From assembly GCF_021227995.1 (NCBI RefSeq), contig NZ_CP089301.1:124001-188000 (forward strand): a stretch of DNA of 64,000 bases. Direction: 5' to 3'. Below the pieces are notes generated by a model. That model made no database searches, was not told where the DNA came from, and saw only the letters and a list, made by a program, of their open reading frames with translations. Both the position numbers and the translations under genes were made by a program. Source of the stretch: Novosphingobium kaempferiae. Its GTDB lineage: Bacteria; Pseudomonadota; Alphaproteobacteria; Sphingomonadales; Sphingomonadaceae. Positions 34,701-44,766 of this stretch are shown here, in pieces (position 1 is the first letter of the stretch; each line of letters starts with the position of its first letter).

Positions 34701-35331
34701 CGGAGAACTGCGCGGGATTGGTGCCGACGAGCGGGATGTCGCGCTGGTAGGCGAGCGCGATCAGGTCTTCCTCGCTCTCGTCCTCCTCGGGCTCGCCGGT
34801 GCGGGTGATCTCGATGTAGAGGCGGTCGCCGAACAGCGATTGCAGCGTGTCGCAATAGCTTTCGGCCTGCTCGTGGCGACCAGCCGCATAGAGCCGCGCC
34901 AAAGCGCCTTCGTTGCCGCCGGTCAGGCAGATCAGGCCGTCGGTGTAGCCGCGCAGCGATTCCAGCTCGACATGCGGGTCGAACTCCGAAGGCCGGTCGA
35001 GGTGGGCGCGGCTGACATGGTGGCACAGGTTGAGCCAGCCCGCCTCGGTCTGCGCGAACAGCGCCAGCCAGTCGATCGGCGGCTGCTGGCCCTGCGCGAC
35101 CGCACCGGGCCGTGCCACGGCGAGGAAGGTGCCGACCACCGGCTGCACACCCGCGCCCTTTGCCGCGCCCGCGAAGATCGGCGCGGCGTAGAGGCCGTTA
35201 CGGTCGCACAGGCCCGCGGCGGGGAACTTGCGCTCCTTGGCCAGCTTGGCGATCGCCTTCGGGTCGATCGCGCCGTCCAGCATGGTGAAGCTGGAGAAGA
35301 TGCGAAGCGGGACGAAGGGGGCATGCGGCAT
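31732..35331 (-). CDS. dnaE: DNA polymerase III subunit alpha
   Basis: The 1199-aa replicative polymerase. It opens with the PHP domain (FVPLRIFSSFTMLDGAIDPK). The palm catalytic motif MPDFDIDF is at about residues 427-434, with GPGRGSGAGSLVAWAL just before it and the fingers/thumb after (GLVKFDFLGLKTLSVLRKAC, SLYRPGPMDNIPLFGQRKNG, IFVYQEQVMQAAQILAGYSL). Tandem helix-hairpin-helix, OB fold and C-terminal tau-binding parts follow. Length is normal. It stands alone, divergent from a diguanylate cyclase gene with 220 bases between. Confidence 0.97.
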   Translation of the reverse strand: MPHAPFVPLRIFSSFTMLDGAIDPKAIAKLAKERKFPAAGLCDRNGLYAAPIFAGAAKGAGVQPVVGTFLAVARPGAVAQGQQPPIDWLALFAQTEAGWLNLCHHVSRAHLDRPSEFDPHVELESLRGYTDGLICLTGGNEGALARLYAAGRHEQAESYCDTLQSLFGDRLYIEITRTGEPEEDESEEDLIALAYQRDIPLVGTNPAQFSDRSFHAAHDALLCIANSTQVDAADRPRSSSERWVKPAADMAELFADLPEALANTLVVAQRCAYVPPRRKPLLPSLAGDREGEARMLADDSRRGLAMRLAPYWPDVTEAELDEAMALKGDERRAAYEVLREKGVTEDFLDYADRLDFEVGIIVGMGFPGYFLIVADFIKWAGENGIPVGPGRGSGAGSLVAWALTITGLDPLKLGLLFERFLNPERVSMPDFDIDFCETRRGEVIRYVQKKYGHDHVAQIITFGKMKARAVLRDCGRILQMGYGRVDSLCKMVPNHPTDPWTLTETIQGRKAHGVTKDPPVAEFKREYDNDAEVRRLVDLAVQLEGLPRNSSTHAAGVVIGDRPLAQLVPLYRDPRSDMPVTQFDMKYVEDTGLVKFDFLGLKTLSVLRKACDLLERRGITINLSTLAWDDPGVYELLKRGDTVGVFQLESEGMRRTLAAVKPTNFGDIIALVSLYRPGPMDNIPLFGQRKNGLAPIEYPHDKLAGILGETYGIFVYQEQVMQAAQILAGYSLGDADLLRRAMGKKVQAEMDKQRQRFVDGCKEVSGIEAAKANELFDLIDKFAGYGFNKSHAAAYALLAYHTAWFKAHYPHEFYAAAMCFDMHQSEKLAIFVDDARRNGIELAAPDINRSEAEFIVEETAESHAVRYALAGIRNVGEKAMDAIVAEREANGPFVDLDDVFRRAPAGSMNRRQLESLAAAGAFDALEPNRAKVLANADTLLAEADRSSRERNSTQGGLFGGEDHVEQGLRLVEADKWDRAEQMAKERETFGFYFAAHPVEAYRAVASANGARTYSSLMAGGGGGRTGAVMAAMVENVQKRKTRKGKDFVMAEFSDSSGNFSASCFEESLVESFVKWSKEGACILLNVELDSPSPDEPPRVTVRGGKPLAEVKADARMVLKLDIDRVEAVRELALLMRPGAQGAGEVIVTLHLGEDRTQKVRLGRDFALDGEFAEHLQSVEGITNVSLTAKRGPERVAMAA

Positions 35332-35551
35332 CCCGTAAATCTAGGCATCCGCCCCCTCCCCGATCAAGACCACCGTGCGACAAGACGGGGGATACCGGTC
35401 GGGATGGTTAATGCCGGGCATTCGGGACACTGTCGGGAAGCGCGGACGACGTATCGCGGCACCCCGACAACAGCCGTGAAAAGTCGTAATCCAGCAACAT
35501 GTTGCGCACCGAAGCTCTTGCACGTAACGAATACAAAGCGTTAACGACGTT

Positions 35552-36880
35552 TTGCTATGTGCACCTTTGAACATCGTCGTCCCGCGACGATTCGCACGCC
35601 CTGTTCGAGACGGATCGACCGATAGCCATGATCGCATTGCCGCTGCCGTTTCGAGTGACCGCCTGACGCGCGCCTTGCCCGATATCACCACCATCGCCGC
35701 GTGCAGCACCGCCCTCGGCGCGATCATGTGCATCGCGATCCTGCTGTCATGGTTCAAGGACGGCCGCCCGACGCAGCGACGCTGGCAGTTCGCGCCCTTC
35801 GGGATCGCCGTGCCCGCCGGTGTGCTGCTGACTTATCCCGACGTGCTGCCGGGGCCGCTCGGCCTCATGCTCGGCTGGTTCGCGCTTACAGTGGTCTACG
35901 GCTCGGCCTGGCTCGCGGCGCGGGTGACGGCGGGGCGCAAGCCGCTGCCGCTGGTGATGCTCGCGCCTTGCCTCGCGGTACTGTTCTTCACGGCGACGGT
36001 GGGCGCGGACGGCGCCTTCCCCGAACTGCGGATGTTGCCGCGCGTGCTGCTCTTCGCGCTGTTCGACGGGCTGGCCGCGCGCGAATTCGCGCGGATGCGC
36101 GCACCGCAGTTGCAGTCGGCGACGACGCTCTACTGGATCTTCGCGGTGTTCTGCGTCTTCGAGATCCTGCGCGCGCCCTTCTCGCTTTCGCTGCCCGCAC
36201 CGTTCGGGCCGAAGGAGACGCAGGTCTGGTCGATCGCGCTGTTCAACTTCCTGATCGTGCTGCAGGGCCTGCTGCTCGGCGTGTTCCTGACCGCGCTCGG
36301 ACGGGAGCAGCTGGCGGCGCAGCACTACCGCCTCGCCTCGATCGACCCGCTGACGGGCATCGGCAACCGCCGTGCGCTCGACGACCGGATGGAAGCCATC
36401 GCACAGACCGGGACGCGGGGCGGCTGCACCGCCGTGGCGCTGCTCGACATCGACCGGTTCAAGGCGATCAACGACGAGCACGGCCACGGCTTCGGCGACA
36501 TGGTGATCGTCGGCGCGGCGATGGTCGCGCGCGAGGTGCTGGGCGCGGGCAACGTCTTCCGCGTCGGCGGCGAGGAGTTCGCCGCGATCATCGAGGCCCC
36601 CTCACCCGAGGCGGTCATGGCCAAGGCTGAGAAGCTGCGCGAAGCGTTCGAGGCGCGGAGCCACGTCAGCGGCGACATCTCGCGCCGCTGCACCGCCAGC
36701 GTCGGCGTCGCCATGCTGGAGCCGGGGGACGACCATGCCGCCCGCTTCGCCGCCGCCGACGAGGCGCTCTACGAGGCCAAGCGCCTCGGCCGCAACCGCA
36801 CGGTCATGGCGCCCTTGCCGGTGCAGGAAGACCCCATCGATTTCCGCGCCGCTGCGGAACGCCGCGCCGCCGGGGTCTGA
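35552..36880 (+). CDS. Membrane-bound diguanylate cyclase (GGDEF)
   Basis: Makes c-di-GMP. About six helices (IAACSTALGAIMCIAILLSW to FLIVLQGLLLGVFLTALG) precede a GGDEF domain starting at SIDPLTGIGNRRALDDRM. The active motif is GGEEF at residues ~339-343. The product-inhibition RxxD site is absent: the equivalent stretch is LGAGNVFRVGGEEF. The start is uncertain: 35552 is TTG with no clear ribosome-binding site; TTG 35675 or ATG 35726 would remove only unstructured residues before the first helix. The C terminus has a short tail. Confidence 0.87.
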   Translation: MLCAPLNIVVPRRFARPVRDGSTDSHDRIAAAVSSDRLTRALPDITTIAACSTALGAIMCIAILLSWFKDGRPTQRRWQFAPFGIAVPAGVLLTYPDVLPGPLGLMLGWFALTVVYGSAWLAARVTAGRKPLPLVMLAPCLAVLFFTATVGADGAFPELRMLPRVLLFALFDGLAAREFARMRAPQLQSATTLYWIFAVFCVFEILRAPFSLSLPAPFGPKETQVWSIALFNFLIVLQGLLLGVFLTALGREQLAAQHYRLASIDPLTGIGNRRALDDRMEAIAQTGTRGGCTAVALLDIDRFKAINDEHGHGFGDMVIVGAAMVAREVLGAGNVFRVGGEEFAAIIEAPSPEAVMAKAEKLREAFEARSHVSGDISRRCTASVGVAMLEPGDDHAARFAAADEALYEAKRLGRNRTVMAPLPVQEDPIDFRAAAERRAAGV

Positions 36881-36883
36881 GCG

Positions 36884-38314
36884 CTACTTCGCGGTCAACG
36901 GATCGCGCACGGCGCGAGCGTGGCCGTCCGCGCCGAAGTCCATGATGACGTCCTTCGCCGGATCGTAGCGCGGCCACGCGGGCAGCTTTCCGCCGTTCGG
37001 ATCGCCCGTCCTCGCGAAGGCGACCAGTGCATTGCTGATCGTATCGCCCATGGCATCGTCGCGGGCGGTGACGGCCCTGCCGTACTTGATCGCCTGCGTG
37101 TCGAAGAAGAACGGTATGTCGGTCGCATGCGCCGCGCCCGGCGTGTCCACCGAGGAGGCGACGTAGGAGAAGCGGTAGGCGTAGACCGGCACGCCCGCCT
37201 TCGTCAGCGTCGCCGCGACATCGCGCGCGCCCTTTATCATGCGCCCTTGCGGCCCATCCATGTCGTCGCTGGTCGCGCCGACCATGACCGGCACCTTGGT
37301 GAACTGGCCCGAGGCATAGGCCTGCAGCATGTCGACGCCGATGCGCCCGTCCGAGAAGGGGGACGAGAACGGAGGCCGCTGCCCGGTGAACATGGTTTCG
37401 AGGTTGAGGTTGTCCACCACCTCGTCCGCCGGAAGCGCGCGCAGCTTCGCCAGCGCCTGCGGATCGGAGGCGGCGATGCCCTTCTTGGCGGCGAAGGCGG
37501 TGCCCATCTGCTCGGCCTTGGCCATGTCGCTCTTAATCAGCGAATTGCCGTCGCTGCCCGACATGATGACCGCGCGCTGCACCATGCCCCGGCTCAGCGG
37601 CGAGGTCAGCAGCATGTGGACCGCGACGCCGCCCGCGCTCTCGCCGATCAGCGTGATGTTGCCGGGATCGCCGCCGAAGGCCGCGATGTTCTCCCGCACC
37701 CATTTCAGCGCGGCGATCTGGTCGAGCGTGCCGTAGTTGCCGAGCAGGCCCTTGTCGGCGTCCTGCTTCGTCAGCTGCGGGTGCGCGAACGTGCCAAAGC
37801 GGGCAAGGCGGTAGTTGAAGCTCACCACCATGACGCCTTTCTGCGCCAGCTCCGCACCCGAGTACGTCGGCGGCGAGGAACCGCCGTTCAGGAAGCCGCC
37901 GCCGTAGATCCACAGCACCACCGGCAGCTTCGCCTTCGCGCCTTCCGGCTTCCAGACGTTGAGGTAGAGGCAGTCCTCGGCGGGCGGCGTGCCGAGCGGC
38001 GCGGCGTCACTGGGGAACGGCTTCTGCATGCAGTCGCTGCCGTAGTCGGCGGCATCGCGCACGCCCTGCCACGGCGCGACCGGCTGCGGCGCGCGCCATC
38101 GCAGCTCGCCCACCGGCGGCGCGGCGAAAGGGATGCCCTTCCAGCTTACCACGCCATGATCGACCGTGCCCCTCACCTGCCCGCTCTTCGTCGCAGCGAC
38201 GGGACCGGCGGCGGCGATGGGGGAGCAGGCGGCAGCCGTGAGCGCGAGCAGCGGCGCGAGGCGAAGAAGGTTCAAATGCGACTCCGTGTTGGCGGTCTTC
38301 GAGGCTTTCGTCAT
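36884..38314 (-). CDS. Type B carboxylesterase, exported
   Basis: A 476-aa alpha/beta-hydrolase of the cholinesterase/para-nitrobenzyl esterase family. Ser226 lies in ITLIGESAGGVAVHML, the oxyanion-hole GGGF is in VVLWIYGGGFLNGGSSPP, and family signatures EDCLYLNVWKPEG and VSFNYRLARFGTFAHP are present. The N terminus is a signal peptide with Cys30 in LALTAAAC, so it may be a lipoprotein. Start at 38314; the open frame runs on into a repeat element upstream and is not credible there. It meets the diguanylate cyclase tail to tail with a 3-base gap. Confidence 0.9.
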   Translation of the reverse strand: MTKASKTANTESHLNLLRLAPLLALTAAACSPIAAAGPVAATKSGQVRGTVDHGVVSWKGIPFAAPPVGELRWRAPQPVAPWQGVRDAADYGSDCMQKPFPSDAAPLGTPPAEDCLYLNVWKPEGAKAKLPVVLWIYGGGFLNGGSSPPTYSGAELAQKGVMVVSFNYRLARFGTFAHPQLTKQDADKGLLGNYGTLDQIAALKWVRENIAAFGGDPGNITLIGESAGGVAVHMLLTSPLSRGMVQRAVIMSGSDGNSLIKSDMAKAEQMGTAFAAKKGIAASDPQALAKLRALPADEVVDNLNLETMFTGQRPPFSSPFSDGRIGVDMLQAYASGQFTKVPVMVGATSDDMDGPQGRMIKGARDVAATLTKAGVPVYAYRFSYVASSVDTPGAAHATDIPFFFDTQAIKYGRAVTARDDAMGDTISNALVAFARTGDPNGGKLPAWPRYDPAKDVIMDFGADGHARAVRDPLTAK

Positions 38315-38358
38315 CCCGAGACCGGGGCCCGTGCATTGCCGGTGTATCGTATGCAGCA

Positions 38359-38436
38359 GGGGCTTCGACAAGCTCAGCCTGAGCGGATTCAGATGTATCT
38401 TACCAAGCCCGCTCAGGCTGAGCCTGTCGAAGCCCC
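38359..38436. repeat. GGGGCTTCGACA.. inverted repeat (family B), stand-alone copy
   Basis: Arms of 28 bases at 38359-38386 and 38409-38436, reverse complements with one mismatch, around a 22-base loop. The arm begins GGGGCTTCGACA and ends CTCAGCCTGAGCGG. Copies of this family flank the CATTGCGAGCG element at 55239-55398 and 58791-58964. It lies between the glutathione peroxidase 3' end and the esterase start. Confidence 0.93.
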
Positions 38437-38450
38437 CTCGGCAGGATGCC

Positions 38451-38948
38451 TCAGTCGCGAAGCTGCGCCTCGATGTCCTTCTCCAGCGCGGCGGGCTTGT
38501 CGGTCGGCGCATAGCGGCGCACCACGCGGCCTTCGCGGTCGATGAGGAACTTGGTGAAGTTCCACTTGATCGACTTCGAGCCCAGCAGGCCCGGCGCCTC
38601 GGCCTTGAGCCAGTCGTAGAGCGGCGCGGCGGCGTCGCCGTTGACGTCGATCTTGCCCATCAGCGGGAACGAGAGGCCGAAGTTGACTTCGCAGAACGCG
38701 GCGATCTCGTCCGCGCCGCCGGGCTCCTGCTTGCCGAACTGGTTGCAGGGGAAGGCAATGACCTCGAACCCCTGGTCGCGGTACTTGCGCCAGAGTTCCT
38801 CCAGCCCCGCGTACTGCGGGGTGAAGCCGCACTTGCTGGCGGTGTTGACCACCAGCAGCACCTTGCCCAGCCGGTCGGCGAGGCTGATCGTCTCGCCATT
38901 GGGCAGGGTCGCGGTGAAGTCCGCGATGGTGCGGGCGTCCTTGGTCAT
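38451..38948 (-). CDS. Glutathione peroxidase (Cys type)
   Basis: A 165-aa thiol peroxidase that reduces hydroperoxides. The peroxidatic Cys is in NTASKCGFTPQYAGLE (residue ~40), the catalytic Gln/Asn context is FPCNQFGKQEPG, and the WNFTKFLIDREG motif holds the Trp-Asn pair. The FPCNQFG cysteine is present, as in two-Cys thioredoxin-dependent members of the family, so the real reductant may be thioredoxin. It follows a small hypothetical gene on the same strand after 21 bases. Confidence 0.93.
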   Translation of the reverse strand: MTKDARTIADFTATLPNGETISLADRLGKVLLVVNTASKCGFTPQYAGLEELWRKYRDQGFEVIAFPCNQFGKQEPGGADEIAAFCEVNFGLSFPLMGKIDVNGDAAAPLYDWLKAEAPGLLGSKSIKWNFTKFLIDREGRVVRRYAPTDKPAALEKDIEAQLRD

Positions 38949-38969
38949 GCTTTCACGTCTCTGTATTGT

Positions 38970-39263
38970 TCAGGCCAGTGGGAAATCGGCCCGGCGCGAC
39001 AGGTGCCGGATCTCGCCGATGCGGAAGGTGTGATCGCCGTCCTTCTCGATGGCATAGTCGTCCTGCTTGTCTTCCGGCAGCTTCATCACGAAGGAAATCA
39101 GTTCTGCCACGGTGCCGCGGCGGATCGTCTTGAAGTTGTGGAACAGGCCGCCACCGTCCTCGCACCTGTGGAGTTCGGCGGTGTCGTCCCAGCCGAAAGA
39201 GCGAGGCGGCGTGTTGCCGCCAGTCTGGCCACTGGTCTCGATGGTGGACGGGGTGTCGCTCAT
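38970..39263 (-). CDS. Small conserved hypothetical protein
   Basis: A 97-aa soluble protein of unknown function. Notable sequence: SFGWDDTAELHRCEDGGGLF and AIEKDGDHTFRIGEIRHLSR; no transmembrane helix, no known domain. AGGAC lies about ten bases before ATG 39263. Placed between lolD (78 bases upstream) and glutathione peroxidase (21 bases downstream), all on the minus strand, it may be in one transcription unit with them. Confidence 0.7.
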   Translation of the reverse strand: MSDTPSTIETSGQTGGNTPPRSFGWDDTAELHRCEDGGGLFHNFKTIRRGTVAELISFVMKLPEDKQDDYAIEKDGDHTFRIGEIRHLSRRADFPLA

Positions 39264-39340
39264 GGGCGCTGTCCTTTCTTTCACCTGGTATTTCGATGTG
39301 GGAAAGAAAAACGCGAGCGCAACGGGGGTTCCGCCTCCCG

Positions 39341-40024
39341 TTAAGTAAGAACCCCGTCGTGAAGCCGGACCACGCGATCCATCGCCGCCGCCAGCCGCTC
39401 GTTGTGCGTGGCGACGAGCGCGGCGCTGCCCTCTCCGCGCACGAGCGCGAGGAACTGCGCGAACACGCGGTCCGCCGTCGCTTCGTCCAGATTGCCGGTG
39501 GGCTCGTCCGCCAGCACCATATGCGGCCGGTTGGCGAGCGCACGGGCCACCGCGACGCGCTGCTGCTCGCCGCCCGAGAGCTTGCTCGGCCGGTGCTCCA
39601 GCCGCTGGCCGAGGCCGAGCGCTTCGAGCAGTTCGGTCGCCCGCGCCTCGCAGGCGGAGCGGCCCTTGCCGGTGATGAGCTGGGGCAGCACGACGTTCTC
39701 GATCGCGTTGAAGTCCGGCAGCAGGTGGTGGAACTGGTAGACGAAGCCGATGTGATCGCGCCGCACCGCCGCGCGCTGGTCCTTGCCCAGACGGCTGGCG
39801 TCGATGCCCGCGATCTCGATCCTGCCGCCGAAGCCGCCTTCGAGCAGGCCGATCGCCTGCAGCATCGTCGACTTGCCCGAGCCCGATGGACCGAGCAGCG
39901 CGACGATCTCTCCGGGCCGAACCTCAAGGTTCACCCCGCGCAGGACGTCGATCTTCACCCCGCCCTGCTCGAAGCTGCGGGTCACGTCGGTCAGGCGGAC
40001 GACCGGGTCAACGATATCATTCAT
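39341..40024 (-). CDS. lolD: Lipoprotein-releasing ABC transporter ATPase LolD
   Basis: A 227-aa ABC ATPase that powers release of lipoproteins from the inner membrane. Walker A is [15 protein letters not shown], the Q-loop region [18 protein letters not shown], the ABC signature [16 protein letters not shown], and Walker [18 protein letters not shown]. The [10 protein letters not shown] stretch is typical of LolD. Its ATG lies inside the last codons of lolC (8-base overlap). Confidence 0.94.
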   Translation of the reverse strand: MNDIVDPVVRLTDVTRSFEQGGVKIDVLRGVNLEVRPGEIVALLGPSGSGKSTMLQAIGLLEGGFGGRIEIAGIDASRLGKDQRAAVRRDHIGFVYQFHHLLPDFNAIENVVLPQLITGKGRSACEARATELLEALGLGQRLEHRPSKLSGGEQQRVAVARALANRPHMVLADEPTGNLDEATADRVFAQFLALVRGEGSAALVATHNERLAAAMDRVVRLHDGVLT

Positions 40025-41258
40025 AGCGCAGCACCTGCACGGGATCGGTGCTCGCCGCCTTGTAGGCGGGGTAGAGCGTGGCAAGGAAGCTGAACACCAG
40101 CGCCATGATGCAGATCGTGACGATCTCCACCGGGTCGGAGCGCGCGGGCAGCTCGGTCAGGAAGCGGATCGAGGGATCCCACAGGTTCTGGCCCGTCAGG
40201 ATCTCCACCAGATGCACGATCGGCTGGCGGAAGTAGAGGAACACGAAGCCGATCGCCACGCCCGCCACCGTCCCCATCGCGCCGATGCAGAAGCCCGCGG
40301 TCACGAACACCTTCAGCAGCGAGCGCCGCGTCGCGCCCATCGTGCGCAGGATCGCGATGTCGCGCGTCTTGGCGCGTACCAGCATGATGAGCGAGGACAG
40401 GATGTTGAACACCGCGACGAGGACGATGATCGAGAGGATCACGAACATCGCCACCCGCTCCACCGCCAGGGCCTCGAACAAAGAGGCGTTGATGGTGCGC
40501 CAGTCGGTCACCACGGCGCGGCCCGCAAGCTGGCGGGTAAGCGGGGCGAGGATCTCTCCCACCCGGTCGGGGTTGCTGGTCGTCACCTCGATCATGCCGA
40601 TCTGGTCGCCGGTCAGCAGCAGCGTCTGCGCGTCCTGCATGGGCATGACCACGAAGGCGTTGTCGTAGTCGTAGACGCCGATCTCGAACACGGCCGCCAC
40701 GCGATAGGCGATCTGGCGCGGCACCGTGCCGAAGGGCGTGGAGCGCCCTTGCGGATTGATGATGGTGATGACGTCGCCCACCTGCGCGCCGAGGTTCTGG
40801 GCAAGCTGCTTGCCGATGGCGACGTTGTCGCTGTCGGGCTTGAGTTCGCCGAGGTTGCCCGCCTTCACCTTGTCGGCGATGCGGGTGATGTCCTCGTTGG
40901 TGTTGCCACGCACGATGATCGCCTCGACCCGGCCGTTGAAGCTGGCCAGCAGCGGCTGCTCGATCAGCGGCGAGGCGCGCACGACGCCGGGCGTCTTGCG
41001 CACGTCCTGAAGGACGCCCTGCCAGTTGTCGAGGCGGCCGCCGTAGGCCTGGATGATGGCGTGGCCGTTGAGATTGACGATCTTGTCGAAAAGCTCGGCG
41101 CGAAAGCCGTTCATCACGCTCATGACGATGACCAGCGCGGCGACGCCGAGCATGACCGCGACGAGGCTGATGCCGGCGACCAGGGCGATGAAGCGCTCAC
41201 CCTTGCCGGGCAGCATGTAGCGCTTCGCGATCGTCCATTCGAAAGGGGATAGGATCAA
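40017..41258 (-). CDS. lolC: Lipoprotein-releasing ABC transporter permease LolC/LolE-type
   Basis: A 413-aa MacB/FtsX-fold permease with one N-terminal helix ([20 protein letters not shown]), a periplasmic domain, and three C-terminal helices ([60 protein letters not shown]), ending in VQVLRYE. The N terminus [20 protein letters not shown] is diagnostic. No ATG precedes this; the best start is TTG 41258, which gives the normal family length. Only one permease is present, so it may form a homodimer. Confidence 0.92.
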   Translation of the reverse strand: MILSPFEWTIAKRYMLPGKGERFIALVAGISLVAVMLGVAALVIVMSVMNGFRAELFDKIVNLNGHAIIQAYGGRLDNWQGVLQDVRKTPGVVRASPLIEQPLLASFNGRVEAIIVRGNTNEDITRIADKVKAGNLGELKPDSDNVAIGKQLAQNLGAQVGDVITIINPQGRSTPFGTVPRQIAYRVAAVFEIGVYDYDNAFVVMPMQDAQTLLLTGDQIGMIEVTTSNPDRVGEILAPLTRQLAGRAVVTDWRTINASLFEALAVERVAMFVILSIIVLVAVFNILSSLIMLVRAKTRDIAILRTMGATRRSLLKVFVTAGFCIGAMGTVAGVAIGFVFLYFRQPIVHLVEILTGQNLWDPSIRFLTELPARSDPVEIVTICIMALVFSFLATLYPAYKAASTDPVQVLRYE

Positions 41259-41440
41259 GCGAGGGGGTCCGTCTTGCAGAGGCGTTGAGGCATTAGGATG
41301 CGCAAGTGTCGCTGGCAAGGCATGGGGGGCGGCGATGGTTCCCGGGTGGAGGGAAATCGCCCTCAGCCGCCGCAGCGATGACTGGCCGCCCTGCTTTTCC
41401 CGACCGCACGGAAAGGCCACGATCGCGGCGGAGGAGAGCC

Positions 41441-42211
41441 ATGACCATGAACTTCGCATTTCTTCACGGCGGCGGACAGGGAAGCTGGGTCTGGGCGGAG
41501 ACGATTGCGGCGCTGCACGCACAAGGCAGCAACGACATAGCCAATGTCCTGACCCTCGACGTGCCCGGATGCGGATCGAAGCGCGATCGCCGCTCGGACG
41601 ATTTGACCCTTGAAGATGTCGCCGACGAGCTGATCGGAGACATCGAAGCGAGCGGCCTGACGGACGTCGTCCTTGTGGGACATTCACAGGCCGGGCAGGC
41701 GATGGCCCTGATGATGACGCGCAGGCCCCGGCTGTTCAGGCGCTGCATCTTCGTTTCCTGCTCCATTCCCCTGCCCAACCAATCCGTGGCCCGGATGATC
41801 GGTGACGGCATCAGGGGAGAGAACCCCGACGAAGTCGGCTGGCCGATGGACCCGAAGACCACCCCGATGGAACACCGCTACGATGCGATGTTCTGCAACG
41901 ACATGGACCTGCCGACCAAGGCCGCGTTCCTCGGCAGGCTCGGAAGTGATCAGTGGCCGCTGCAGACCTACGCCTACACCGCATGGAACTATGATGGGCT
42001 CGACGCCGTAGCATCGACTTTCGTGCTGTGCCTGCGTGACAATATCCTTCCGCCTGCCTGGCAAAACGTATTCGCCGAACGCTTCGGCACGGAGCGCACG
42101 GTCACGATCGACGCCGGCCATCAGGTGATGAACACCCGCCCCCATGCCCTTGCCGAGGTTCTGCTGATCGAGGCGGGCAACAACGGCGCGACCGTTGCGG
42201 ACACGTTGTAA
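41441..42211 (+). CDS. Alpha/beta-fold hydrolase
   Basis: A 256-aa hydrolase with HGGGQGSWVW near the start (oxyanion hole), nucleophile Ser82 in VVLVGHSQAGQAMA, and a C-terminal His in IDAGHQVMNTRPHAL. It resembles small esterases of the EstA/salicylate-binding group, but the substrate is unknown. ATG 41441 has GGAGAG directly upstream; the frame upstream of it is not coding-like. Divergent from lolC with a ~180-base gap. Confidence 0.83.
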   Translation: MTMNFAFLHGGGQGSWVWAETIAALHAQGSNDIANVLTLDVPGCGSKRDRRSDDLTLEDVADELIGDIEASGLTDVVLVGHSQAGQAMALMMTRRPRLFRRCIFVSCSIPLPNQSVARMIGDGIRGENPDEVGWPMDPKTTPMEHRYDAMFCNDMDLPTKAAFLGRLGSDQWPLQTYAYTAWNYDGLDAVASTFVLCLRDNILPPAWQNVFAERFGTERTVTIDAGHQVMNTRPHALAEVLLIEAGNNGATVADTL

Positions 42212-42273
42212 CCGGCAGACCGCTTACAACCTTGATACTTGTCCGCATTGGACAAACTCGGCAGGGTCGTTGC

Positions 42274-42642
42274 ATGATCCTGATCCTTGCCGCCGCCATG
42301 GCAATTGCCGCTTCAGACACGCCCACCTTTCCCGAGCAGGTGCCCGGTCTGATGGAAGCGTGCCTGGAAAACGCGGTTGCTGCGGGCGAAGTGAGCGACA
42401 CGGAAGACAGCCATAAATATATCTGCGTGGGCGACACGGCCGCGCGGCTCTGGACCTTTCTGGAGCATGCGAAACTCCCACCCTACGAGCAGGATACGCC
42501 CGAGGGCCGATGGCTCAGCCGCGAGTTTCCGCTCGGAGGCTGCTTCAAGCGGACTCGGCTGCCAGACGGCGGGCCTGCAACCGATGGGTTATCATGCACC
42601 ATCTGGGTACCGCGCCCGGTCGTAAGTGCTGGAGAGCAGTGA
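42274..42642 (+). CDS. Small exported hypothetical protein
   Basis: A 122-aa protein with a short signal peptide (MILILAAAMAIAAS) and four Cys in the mature part (EACLEN, YICVGD, GGCFKR, LSCTIW), likely two disulfides. No domain recognised. AGGG lies before the ATG. It is 62 bases after the hydrolase gene on the same strand. It has coding-like third-position GC but no family support, hence moderate confidence. Confidence 0.6.
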   Translation: MILILAAAMAIAASDTPTFPEQVPGLMEACLENAVAAGEVSDTEDSHKYICVGDTAARLWTFLEHAKLPPYEQDTPEGRWLSREFPLGGCFKRTRLPDGGPATDGLSCTIWVPRPVVSAGEQ

Positions 42643-42720
42643 CCCGCATTCCCGCACTCTCCACGTCGAAACCGCCCCCACAGGCTTGCAACACGCACCC
42701 GACACCGGCAATCAGCCGCG

Positions 42721-43173
42721 ATGCGCATTGCCCTGTTCGAACCTGAAATCGCCGGAAACGTCGGCGCCGTCCTGCGTCTCGGTGCGTGCATGGGGGCGGC
42801 GGTGGACCTCATCGAGCCGATGGGATTCGCATGGGACGACCGCCGCGTGAGGCGCACCGCGATGGACTACATCGACCACGTCAGCATCACCCGCCATGCC
42901 GGTTTCGCGGCATTTCGGGAGACCGTCGGCGCGGCGCGGCTGGTGCTGTTCACCACCAAGAGCAGCGAATCCGCCTATGCCTTCCCGTTCCGGCCCGACG
43001 ACATCCTGATCTTCGGCAAGGAGAGCGCAGGCGTGCCCGCCGAGGTCTCCGACGCCTGCGACGCCCGCGTGCGCCTGCCGATGCGGCCAGAGGTCCGCTC
43101 GATGAACCTCGCCACCTCCGCCGCGCTCGCGCTGGGCGAGGCGCTGCGGCAGACGGGGACGCTGCCGGGCTGA
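42721..43173 (+). CDS. trmL: tRNA (cytidine(34)-2'-O)-methyltransferase
   Basis: A 150-aa SPOUT methyltransferase that modifies the wobble base of tRNA-Leu. The trefoil-knot motifs are IAGNVGAVLRLG (motif 1), DILIFGKESAGVPAEV (motif 2) and RSMNLATSAALALGEALRQ (motif 3). The N terminus MRIALFEPEIAGN and length are typical of TrmL. It precedes purF by 147 bases. Confidence 0.94.
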   Translation: MRIALFEPEIAGNVGAVLRLGACMGAAVDLIEPMGFAWDDRRVRRTAMDYIDHVSITRHAGFAAFRETVGAARLVLFTTKSSESAYAFPFRPDDILIFGKESAGVPAEVSDACDARVRLPMRPEVRSMNLATSAALALGEALRQTGTLPG

Positions 43174-43320
43174 ACCGCACGGCATCCCGTCATCTTCCCG
43201 TCACGGGACAGGCGCAGGAAGCCGCCCCATCCACAGCCCATCCCTTCCCCCTTGCTTTTCGGAGCGATCGCAGCCAAATGCGCGACGCGTTTTGACGCGC
43301 CAGTCGGGCTGGACGATACC

Positions 43321-44762
<1,442 letters not shown>

Positions 44763-44766
<4 letters not shown>

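Noticed and set aside
32743..35544. A 933-codon open frame antisense to dnaE
   Set aside because: Opposite strand is an intact dnaE with all motifs; the antisense protein is low-complexity Arg/Gly/Val/His sequence.
38315..38512. Longer N terminus of the carboxylesterase
   Set aside because: The added codons are translated repeat element (family B) and antisense of glutathione peroxidase; signal peptide starts after 38314.
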